Positions 29,046-35,822 of a DNA stretch of 35,822 nt are shown here, piece after piece; the stretch's first letter is position 1; every line of letters begins with the position of its first letter. The position numbers and the translations under genes are program-made. Source of the stretch: Micromonospora sp. ATA32 (GTDB lineage: Bacteria; Actinomycetota; Actinomycetes; Mycobacteriales; Micromonosporaceae); NCBI GenBank assembly GCA_016802835.1, contig JAEVHO010000005.1, positions 1-35,822 of the forward strand, read 5' to 3'. The notes beneath the pieces were generated by a model that saw nothing but the letters and a program-made list of their open reading frames with translations, made no database searches and had not been told where the DNA came from.

Positions 29046-30043
29046 CTACCGGTGGCGGGCGGCGGCCCGGGACACCAGCGAGCCGAGTACCCGCCCGAAG
29101 TCCAACCCGGCGGCCTGGACCGCCAGCGGCAGCAGCGAGGTCTCTGTCATCCCCGGCGAGACGTTGACCTCGAGCACGTGTGGCTGCCCGGCGGAGTCGA
29201 CGATCAGGTCGACCCGGGAGAGGTCACGCAACCCGAGCGCAGTGTGCGCCGCCAGGGCCACACCGGCAACGGTCTGGACCACGTCGGGGTCGAGCCGGGC
29301 TGGGGCATGCCAGGTGGTGCGGCCGGCGGTGTACCGGGCCGCGTAGTCGTAGACACCGTTGCGCGGCACGATCTCCACCGGCGGGAGTGCCTGCGGGCCG
29401 TCACCGAGATCGATCACGGAGACCGCCACGTCCATGCCGGGCACGTACCGCTCGACCAGAGCGGTCGAGTCGTACGCGAAGCAGCCCACCATCGCGGCCG
29501 GGAGTGACGCGGCGTCCCGGACCACGGCGGTGCCCAGTCCGGAGCCGCCCTGGGTGGGCTTCACCATCAGCGGCAGGCCGAGCCGGTCGACGATCCGGTC
29601 CAGCACCGCCACCGCGCCCAGCTCCGAGAAGCGGTCGTGCGGCAGGGCGACCCAGTCCGGCGTCGGGATGCCGGCCTCGCGGAGCACCGCCTTCGCCGAC
29701 GGCTTGTCCCAGGCGAGCCGTGAGGCGCGGGCGTCGCAGCCGACGTACGGAACGTCGCAGAGGTCGAGCACCCCGCGCAGCGAGCCGTCCTCGCCGGTGG
29801 CGCCGTGCAGCGCGATGAGACCGCGTCCGGCGGGTCGGCCGCCAGCGCCGGCAGCAGCGCGACGTCGGCGTCCCGCAGCTCCGCCTGCACGCCGACGGCG
29901 CGCAGCGCATCCAGCACCCGGCGGCCGGACCGCAGCGACACGTCGCGCTCGTAGGAGAGCCCGCCGGCGAGCACCAGCACGTGCAGGTCGGAGGTGACGG
30001 AGAGGTCGGTCACGAGGGATCGCTCGGCAGCGGTCGAAGCCAT
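29046..30043 (-). CDS. ddl: D-alanine-D-alanine ligase (ATP-grasp), with frameshift
   Basis: About 332 residues after correction. The N-terminal domain has LHVLVLAGGLSYERDVSLRS. The ATP-grasp part shows KPSAKAVLREAGIPTPDW, LPLMVKPTQGGSGLGTAVV and the family signature LEVNVSPGMTETSLLP. It joins two D-Ala for peptidoglycan precursors, using ATP. The frame changes near 29820: PPDAVSSRCTA should read PPDAVLIALHGATGEDGSLR, one base missing. The start is ATG at 30043, 7 nt after the aminotransferase stop, so the two are probably one operon. It could be a second ligase copy; not testable here. Confidence 0.88.
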
Positions 30044-30050
30044 GCCGGAA

Positions 30051-31364
30051 TCATGCCAAGTCTGGTCCCGGCGCGTCCGCGCCGGCCTGCCCGCGTCGCA
30101 GACCGGGACGGCCCACCGCTCCGAAGACCCGGCGCATGGCGATGTCCTGCTCCATCACGCTGGCCAGCCGGCGCACACCCTCGCGGATCCGGTCCGGCGA
30201 CGGGAAGGAGAAGTTCAGGCGCATGGTGTCACCGCCGCTGCCGTCGGCGTAGAAGCCGGTGCCCGGCACGTACGCGACGCGGGCGGCGATGGCCCGCGGC
30301 ATCATTGCCTTCGAGTCCAGCCCGTCCGGCAGGCTGGCCCAGACGAACAGGCCGCCCCCAGGCCTGGTCCAGGTGGTGCCGGCCGGCATCATGTCCTCCA
30401 ACGCGTCGAGCATGGCGTCGCGGCGCTCCCGGTAGACCTCCCGGTAGACCTTCAGCTGCTCGCGCCAGGGCATCGTGGCGAGGTACGTCGAGACGGCGGC
30501 CTGGGCGTATCCGCTGGGGCAGAGAATCTGCGCCTCGCTGGCGATCACCAGCTTGTCGCGGACCGCGTGCGGGGCCAGGATCCAGCCGACCCGCAGGCCG
30601 GGGGCGAAGGTCTTGGAGAAGGTGCTCAGGTAGAAGACGCCGTCCCGGCGGCGGGCCCGCAGCGGCGCCGGCGCCTCCCCCTCGAAGCCCAGCTGACCGT
30701 ACGGGTCGTCCTCGACCACCAGCAGCCCGGCGCGCTCGCAGATGTCCAGCACCCGCTCGCGTCGCTCCTCGCTGAGCGTCACGCCGGTCGGGTTCTGGTA
30801 CGTCGGGATGGTGTAGAGGAACTTCACCCGCCGGCCGGAGCGGGCGAGGTCGGCGATGGTCGTCTCCAGCGCCTCCGGGATGAGCCCGTCGTCGTCCATC
30901 GGCACGTGCACGACCTGCGCCTGGGCGGCCTGGAACACTCCGAGCGCGCCGACGTAGGTCGGTCCCTCGGCGAGCACCACGTCGCCCGGGTCCAGGAAGA
31001 GCCGGGCGACCAGGTCGAGAGCATGCTGCCCGCCCACGGTGACCACCACGTCCTCCGGGGAGGCGCCACAGGACGCGTCGATCCCGGAGAGCGCCATCAC
31101 CTCGCAGATCCGCTCGCGCAGCTCCAGGGTGCCCTGACCGATGCCGTACTGCAGGGTGGTGGCGCCGTGCTCGGAGCCAAGCCGGCCGAGCATCTCGCCG
31201 ACCGCGTCCAGCGGCAGGGCGTCGATGTAGGGCGCGCCGCCGGCCAGGGAGACGACCTCCGGCCGGCTGGCCACCGCGAAGAGCGCGCGGATCTCCGAGG
31301 CGGTCATGCCCCGGACACGACGGGCGTACCGGTCGGTGTAGTCGTCGAGTGTCGTGCCGGTCAT
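30051..31364 (-). CDS. PLP-dependent aminotransferase, fold type I (2-aminoadipate/MocR-like group)
   Basis: 437 residues. The N-terminal MTASEIRALFAVASRPEVVS and SLAGGAPYIDALPLDAV, the IPTYQNPTG motif, EDDPYGQLGF and the cofactor lysine in YLSTFSKTFAPGLRVGW place it in the class I/II aminotransferase group that includes LysN-like enzymes and MocR catalytic domains. It has no N-terminal helix-turn-helix, so it is an enzyme rather than a MocR regulator. The substrate is unknown. I chose the ATG at 31364 because AGGTGATGTC precedes it; the open frame further upstream has no protein-like character. It is followed closely by ddl. Confidence 0.9.
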   Translation of the reverse strand: MTGTTLDDYTDRYARRVRGMTASEIRALFAVASRPEVVSLAGGAPYIDALPLDAVGEMLGRLGSEHGATTLQYGIGQGTLELRERICEVMALSGIDASCGASPEDVVVTVGGQHALDLVARLFLDPGDVVLAEGPTYVGALGVFQAAQAQVVHVPMDDDGLIPEALETTIADLARSGRRVKFLYTIPTYQNPTGVTLSEERRERVLDICERAGLLVVEDDPYGQLGFEGEAPAPLRARRRDGVFYLSTFSKTFAPGLRVGWILAPHAVRDKLVIASEAQILCPSGYAQAAVSTYLATMPWREQLKVYREVYRERRDAMLDALEDMMPAGTTWTRPGGGLFVWASLPDGLDSKAMMPRAIAARVAYVPGTGFYADGSGGDTMRLNFSFPSPDRIREGVRRLASVMEQDIAMRRVFGAVGRPGLRRGQAGADAPGPDLA

Positions 31365-31666
31365 GACATCACCTCGATCGCTGCTCGGGTGGGTTCCCGC
31401 CCCGGTGTGGTACCCGGGGCGCCGGCGACCATGGCGGCGCGGGACGCTGGTTGGTCGATCGTAGTCGGCGCTGACCAGGGCCGTCGGCGTGACATCGCCT
31501 ACGTCCACATCCCGGACCCCGCCGGCGGTCACCGTGCCGGGTGAGCATCTGCGCGTCCCCTCCCGTGCGGGCGGCTGGCGGCGTACGATCGCTCGTCGGG
31601 GGCAGGAAGACGGCGCCGTTCATTCCGCGCTGGTTTCACCTCCGAGCCTATTGTGGGGATGCGCCA

Positions 31667-32332
31667 ATGTCGCGACGTCTGGTCAGCCTGACCCTCGACA
31701 CGCTGGAAGACCTGCCCCGTCCGTGCCGGCAGTGCGTCTACTGGGAGCTTGATCCGGTTTCCGCCGACCGGGCCTGCGCGGCCGGCGACCCCGGGCTGGA
31801 GAAGGAGGCCTGGGTCTCCCAGACGCTGCTGGAGTGGGGCTCCTGCGGCAAGCTCGCGTACGTCGACGGGATGCCGGCCGGCTTCGTCATGTACGCCCCG
31901 CCCGCGTACGTGCCCCGCTCGATGGCCTTCCCCACCTCGCCGGTCTCCGCCGACGCGGCGTTGCTGATGACCGCCAACGTGGTCCCCGCCTTCGCCGGCG
32001 GCGGCCTGGGCCGGATGCTGGTCCAGGGCGTCGCCCGGGACCTCACCAAGCGTGGCATCAAGGCGATCGAGGCGTTCGGCGACGCCAAGTTCGGCGACGC
32101 CGGCGACGCCCCCGGTGGCTGCGTCGCCCCGGCCGACTTCTTCCTCTCGGTGGGTTTCAAGACGGTACGCCCGCACCCGCGCTACCCGCGGCTGCGGTTG
32201 GAGCTGCGCACCGCGCTCTCCTGGAAGTCCGACGTCGAGTACGCGCTGGAGAAGCTGCTCGGCTCGATGAGCCCGGAGACCCTGCTCCGGCCGGTACGCC
32301 CCGCCCCGGCAACCCGGTCCAGTATCGGCTGA
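31667..32332 (+). CDS. GNAT family N-acetyltransferase
   Basis: About 221 residues. The N-terminal part has two Cys in PRPCRQCVYWELDP. The acetyl-CoA loop is in the stretch LLMTANVVPAFAGGGLGRML, followed by VQGVARDLTKRGIKAIEAFG. A GNAT-like gene at the same place and opposite to cwlM and trxAB is found in mycobacteria (Rv3916c region). The substrate is unknown. The start is ATG at 31667, with GGGGA 8 nt upstream; the frame is open further upstream without support. Confidence 0.82.
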   Translation: MSRRLVSLTLDTLEDLPRPCRQCVYWELDPVSADRACAAGDPGLEKEAWVSQTLLEWGSCGKLAYVDGMPAGFVMYAPPAYVPRSMAFPTSPVSADAALLMTANVVPAFAGGGLGRMLVQGVARDLTKRGIKAIEAFGDAKFGDAGDAPGGCVAPADFFLSVGFKTVRPHPRYPRLRLELRTALSWKSDVEYALEKLLGSMSPETLLRPVRPAPATRSSIG

Positions 32333-32368
32333 CCGGCCGGCCGGGACGGGCGCGGCGCGAGGAGGCGG

Positions 32369-33535
32369 TCAGTCGACCGTCGTGCCGGCGGCCACCACCG
32401 CGCGCAGCTCGCTGACGTCGATCGAGCCGGTCGGCACGTCCCGCTCGATCGGCAGGTACATCCGCTGCACCGCCGCCACGATCGCCTCCACCACCCGGTC
32501 CCGGAACCGGGGATCGATCAGCCGGCCCCGGTCCGTCGGCGAGGTGAGGTAGCCGACCTCGACGCGTACCGCGGGCATCCGGGTCAGCCGCAGCAGGTCC
32601 CACGCCTTGGCGTGGGTACGGCAGTCCCGCAGCCCGGTACGCACGACGATCTCCCGCTGCACCAGCCCGGCCAGCCGCTCGCCGGTGCACGAGGTGACCC
32701 CGTTGTCGGTGCCGTAGTGGTAGGTCGCCACCCCGTCGGCCGCCGGATTGGCGTGACCATCGGTGTGCAGCGAGATGAACACGTCGGCGCCGAGCGAGTT
32801 GGCCAGCTGGGCCCGGTCCACGTCCGGCAGGCAGGTCTCCGGGGCTGGGCCGCGGGTGAGCTGCACCCGTACCCCGGAGGCGGCGAGCCGGCCCTCCAGC
32901 CGGCTGGCCAGGTCGTGCACCAGTTCCGCCTCGGTCCAGCGCAGCGGGCCGTCCGGCACCACCACGCCGGGGTCGGTGCCGCCGTGGCCCGGGTCGATGA
33001 CCACCGTCCGGCCGACCAGGGTGGGCCCGGACTGCCGGATGGCGTCGGACTCGCGGAGCCACTGGGGGCGACCGCCGACGACCTTGCGGCCGAGTCGGCG
33101 CAGCGCGTTCATGGTGTGCGGACCGCACGAACCGTCCGGCTTCAGGCCCACCTCGCGCTGGAACTGGGCCACGGCCCGGGAGGTGCGGATGCCGTAGATG
33201 GCGTCCGCCCGGCCCACGTCGTACCCCATCTCCAGCAGGCGCTCCTGCAGCGATCGGACGTCCTCGCCGGTGAGCGGTTCGGGCACCGCGTGGTAGAGGG
33301 TGCGGGCGCCGAGCCGCCAGCGGGCCGCGTCCAGCGCCCGCCAGGTCTCCGCGCCGACCCGTCCGTCGACGCTGAGGCCGCGGGACTGCTGGAAGGCGCG
33401 GACCGCGCGCTCGGTGGCGAGGTCGAACTCGTCGACGCCCGGCCCGGCGGGCGGCGTGAGCAGGTCGAGGCCGGTCAGCACGGTGCGGATCTCGGTCACC
33501 GCGGGTCCACGGTCACCGGGTCGGATCGGACGCAC
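32369..33535 (-). CDS. cwlM: CwlM-like N-acetylmuramoyl-L-alanine amidase-fold protein
   Basis: 388 residues. Two peptidoglycan-binding modules (about 8-65, AVRAFQQSRGLSVDGRVGAE; about 85-145, AVAQFQREVGLKPDGSCGPH) precede an Amidase_3 domain (about 175-365). Its zinc-ligand positions look present: VIDPGHGG, the Glu of RWTEAELVHDL, FISLHTD and the catalytic Glu in VRVEVGYLTS. There is no signal peptide, so the protein should be cytoplasmic. In Mycobacterium the syntenic CwlM next to trxC is a cytoplasmic activator of MurA, not a hydrolase; a similar role is inferred. The GTG at 33535 has AGAGGGGG upstream. Confidence 0.88.
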   Translation of the reverse strand: MRPIRPGDRGPAVTEIRTVLTGLDLLTPPAGPGVDEFDLATERAVRAFQQSRGLSVDGRVGAETWRALDAARWRLGARTLYHAVPEPLTGEDVRSLQERLLEMGYDVGRADAIYGIRTSRAVAQFQREVGLKPDGSCGPHTMNALRRLGRKVVGGRPQWLRESDAIRQSGPTLVGRTVVIDPGHGGTDPGVVVPDGPLRWTEAELVHDLASRLEGRLAASGVRVQLTRGPAPETCLPDVDRAQLANSLGADVFISLHTDGHANPAADGVATYHYGTDNGVTSCTGERLAGLVQREIVVRTGLRDCRTHAKAWDLLRLTRMPAVRVEVGYLTSPTDRGRLIDPRFRDRVVEAIVAAVQRMYLPIERDVPTGSIDVSELRAVVAAGTTVD

Positions 33536-33726
33536 GCACGACCCCCTCTGCACGGACGCTGACTGGCCGGGCCCTCGGGCGTACGAGCGAGACTCCGAGG
33601 GAGGTGCTCTCCGCTTTGGGATGCCTACGGAGCGTACCGTGGCTGCTCACCGGTCGTTCCGGGTTGAGGTTATGCGGTCCGGGGCACCGAGGTGACGCTG
33701 TCCGCCCAGCCCAGCCGCGAAAGAAC

Positions 33727-33759
33727 GGAACCCCGCACCCGGATCGGGTACGGGGTTCC
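33727..33759 (-). terminator. Terminator hairpin after trxA
   Basis: GGAACCCCG (33727-33735) pairs with CGGGGTTCC (33751-33759), with an inner CCCG/CGGG stem. It lies 18 bp after the trxA stop. Confidence 0.75.
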
Positions 33760-33776
33760 GCGAACGGAGGTGGCTG

Positions 33777-34100
33777 TCAGAGTGCGGACTCGATCAGCTT
33801 GACCAGCTCGCCCTTGGGCTTGGCGCCGGCGATCGACTGCACCGGCTCGCCGTTCTTGAACACGGTGAGGGTCGGCACCGACATCACCCGGTAGGTACGG
33901 GCGGTCTCCGGGTTCTCGTCGATGTTGAGCTTGACGATGGTGACCTGGTCACCCATCTCGCCCGCGATCTCCTCGAGCAGCGGCGACACCTTGCGGCACG
34001 GCCCGCACCACTCGGCCCAGAAGTCCACCAGAACCGGCTTGTCGGACTTCAGCACGTCGGCCGCGAAACTGGCATCGGTGACCGACTTCGTTGTTCCCAC
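33777..34100 (-). CDS. trxA: Thioredoxin
   Basis: 107 residues, a standard single-domain thioredoxin: LVDFWAEWCGPCRKVSPLLE with the WCGPC active site at about residues 31-35, the cis-proline loop VMSVPTLTVFKNGE and a C-terminal helix. It reduces protein disulfides in the cytoplasm. The GTG start at 34100 has GGAGGG upstream. It lies 33 nt after trxB, so both are probably one transcript. Confidence 0.97.
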   Translation of the reverse strand: MGTTKSVTDASFAADVLKSDKPVLVDFWAEWCGPCRKVSPLLEEIAGEMGDQVTIVKLNIDENPETARTYRVMSVPTLTVFKNGEPVQSIAGAKPKGELVKLIESAL

Positions 34101-34133
34101 TATGACCCTCCTCCGGGATTCAATTCCTGCTGT

Positions 34134-35087
34134 TCAGGCCTGCAGCGTGGCGATGAAGCGCTCGGCGTCCAGGGCGGCCGCGCAGCCCGTACCGGCGGCG
34201 GTGATCGCCTGCCGGTAGGTGTGGTCCACCACGTCACCCGCGGCGAACACACCCGGGATGCTGGTCCGGGTGCTCGGTGCCTGCACCTTCACGTACCCCT
34301 CGTCGTCCAGGTCCACCTGTCCGCGGAACAGTTCGCTGCGCGGGTCGTGACCGATGGCCACAAAGACACCGGTCACGTCGAGCACCTTGGTGTCGCCGGT
34401 GTGCACGTTGCGGACCCGTACCCCGGTGACCTTGCCGTCGTCGCCGAGGACCTCCTCGACGGTGGAGTTCCACTCGACCTTGATCTTGTCGTTGCCCAGC
34501 GCCCGCTTTGCCATGATCTTGCTGGCCCGGAACGAGTCGCGCCGATGGATGATGGTGACCGACTCGGCGAACCGGGTCAGGAAGCTCGCCTCCTCCATCG
34601 CCGAGTCGCCGCCGCCCACCACCACGATGTGCTGGTTGCGGAAGAAGAACCCGTCACAGGTGGCGCAGGACGACACGCCGTGGCCGAGGAACTCCTGCTC
34701 GCCCGGGACGCCCAGGGGGCGCCACGCGGAGCCGGTGGAGAGGATGACGGCGTGGGCCCGGTACGCGGTCTGGCCGACCCAGAAAGTGCTCACCGTGTCG
34801 GAACCCGGGGTGCCGGTGTCCACCAGCTCGACCCGGGTGACGTCGTCGGTGAGGAACTCGGCGCCGAACCGCTCGGCCTGCTTGCGCATGTTGTCCATCA
34901 GCTCGGGGCCGAGGATGCCGTCGGCGAAGCCGGGGAAGTTCTCCACCTCGGTGGTGGTCATCAACGCGCCGCCGGACTGCACGCCCTCGATGACGAGCGG
35001 CTTGAGGTTGGCGCGCGCGGCATAGACCGCCGCCGTGTAACCGGCCGGCCCGGAGCCGATGATGATCAGGTTGCGGACCTCGTCCAC
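34134..35087 (-). CDS. trxB: Thioredoxin-disulfide reductase
   Basis: 317 residues. FAD-binding [18 protein letters not shown] at the N-terminus, the redox centre CATCDGFFF at about 138-146, an NADPH-binding [16 protein letters not shown], and the C-terminal FAD contact [20 protein letters not shown]. It passes electrons from NADPH to the thioredoxin encoded next to it. The GTG start at 35087 is preceded by GGAGAC. No frame problem is seen. Confidence 0.97.
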   Translation of the reverse strand: MDEVRNLIIIGSGPAGYTAAVYAARANLKPLVIEGVQSGGALMTTTEVENFPGFADGILGPELMDNMRKQAERFGAEFLTDDVTRVELVDTGTPGSDTVSTFWVGQTAYRAHAVILSTGSAWRPLGVPGEQEFLGHGVSSCATCDGFFFRNQHIVVVGGGDSAMEEASFLTRFAESVTIIHRRDSFRASKIMAKRALGNDKIKVEWNSTVEEVLGDDGKVTGVRVRNVHTGDTKVLDVTGVFVAIGHDPRSELFRGQVDLDDEGYVKVQAPSTRTSIPGVFAAGDVVDHTYRQAITAAGTGCAAALDAERFIATLQA

Positions 35088-35284
35088 TGCCGTCTCCCGA
35101 TGTGTGTGTTCGCCATCCGTTCCCGGCTGAGGTGCCGCCGGGACGATGCCGATCCGAGTGCCGACGACCCGAGGGGGGCGTCGGCGCTGACTTGCAGAAC
35201 GTCATCGTACGAACCGGGGATTCCCGAGCCGGTCATCCGGTGGGTCACGTCACGTACGGGGGCGGACGCCCGGTGACCGCGGTT

Positions 35285-35822
35285 TCACCCTACCCGCGTG
35301 CGGTACCGGGTGTCCGCGCCGGATCCGGGCACGCCGCACTCCGGCCCGCTCACCCACGCCCAGCGTTCGCCGGTCGGGTCCAGGAAGCGGACGACCAGCG
35401 CCGGCTGCCCCTGGAACCCGGCGTAGTCGACCTGCTCGACGGTCAGCAGCCCGCGGGCGTGCTCGGCGCTGATCTCCCCGAGGCAGGCGGTCAGCGCGGT
35501 CTGGTCGGTCAGCCGGTCGAGACCACCGGCGAACGGCATCCGCTGCCCGTCCGTCCCGGTGCCGGGAGCGAGCCCGGGGCCGCTGACGGTGATCTTCGGC
35601 CCGGCGGACGCGTCGGCGCGGCCGGCCAGGGCTTCCGGGGTGTAGTCGGTGCCGCTGCGCAGCGGCGTACCGGTGGTCCGGAACGGCAGGCCTGCGGCCC
35701 GGTCCTCCGCCGGCTGGCTCAACGCCGTACCGGAGGCGATGTCGGCGCTGCGGCTGGTGGCCAGATGGTTGACGCCGAGGCCGACGGCGGCCAGCGAGGC
35801 CGCGGCCAGCGCGACCGACGGA
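35285..35822 (-). CDS. Membrane-anchored protein in the anti-SigM position, C-terminal part (cut by window edge)
   Basis: The frame is open to the right edge. From that edge it reads SVALAAASLAAVGLGVNHLA, a probable membrane helix, and then about 155 residues of soluble, Gly/Pro/Thr-rich sequence with two Cys (TACLGEI and GPECGVPG), likely outside the membrane. I recognise no domain. In mycobacteria the gene between sigM and trxB encodes the anti-SigM membrane protein, so that role is a reasonable guess from position only. The true start lies outside the window. Confidence 0.6.
   Translation of the reverse strand, partial: PSVALAAASLAAVGLGVNHLATSRSADIASGTALSQPAEDRAAGLPFRTTGTPLRSGTDYTPEALAGRADASAGPKITVSGPGLAPGTGTDGQRMPFAGGLDRLTDQTALTACLGEISAEHARGLLTVEQVDYAGFQGQPALVVRFLDPTGERWAWVSGPECGVPGSGADTRYRTRVG

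Overview
The window is the chromosomal replication-origin region of a very GC-rich actinomycete. Gene order and protein character point to Micromonosporaceae (Micromonospora or a close relative); this is inferred from synteny and recalled family features, not from a database search. The core order is the classic actinobacterial one. Left of oriC, on the minus strand, lie dnaN, gnd, recF, a DUF721/DciA gene, gyrB, gyrA, a DUF3566 membrane protein gene, tRNA-Ile, a DLW-39 micro-protein and tRNA-Ala. Right of oriC lies dnaA (minus strand), then, diverging on the plus strand, rpmH, rnpA, yidD, yidC, jag/khpB, rsmG, parA and parB.

Region by region. 1-2.75 kb: the 3' end of a cation P-type ATPase gene, a metallo-beta-lactamase-fold hydrolase, a convergent terminator and a CBS-pair protein. 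2.9-3.9 kb: a sua5/tsaC-like gene broken by several frameshifts. 4.0-9.3 kb: the tRNA pair with DLW-39, DUF3566, and gyrA carrying an in-frame 420-residue intein with a LAGLIDADG endonuclease immediately after the catalytic tyrosine. 9.3-16.2 kb: gyrB, an orphan plus-strand gene, dciA, recF, gnd, dnaN. 16.2-17.0 kb: oriC with an AT-rich stretch and a dozen DnaA boxes, including a head-to-tail array at 10-11 bp spacing. 17.0-25.75 kb: dnaA and the rpmH-to-parB block. 25.75-28.0 kb: a 2.3-kb stretch without a credible gene, with five of the window's seven parS sites, GC-rich tandem repeats, a possible G-quadruplex tract and a DnaA-box/parS composite. 28.0-35.8 kb: a HIT-like protein with an acidic repeat tail, D-Ala-D-Ala ligase, a PLP aminotransferase, a GNAT protein, a CwlM-like amidase-fold protein, trxA, trxB and the end of a membrane protein in the position of an anti-SigM factor. 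Apart from the HIT-like, ligase and aminotransferase genes, this right arm resembles the mycobacterial parB-to-sigM synteny.

The genes cover initiation (dnaA, dciA, oriC), clamp and repair (dnaN, recF), topology (gyrAB), origin segregation (parAB-parS), membrane insertion and RNA processing (yidC, yidD, rnpA, khpB), and envelope and redox functions (ddl, cwlM, trxAB).

A warning for anyone using the sequence: at least a dozen conserved genes, several essential (dnaA, dnaN, rnpA, yidC, ddl), show 1-nt frame changes, many beside G/C homopolymers, with normal protein on both sides. Base-level sequencing or assembly errors explain this better than real gene decay. I annotate these as single genes and mark the break positions.
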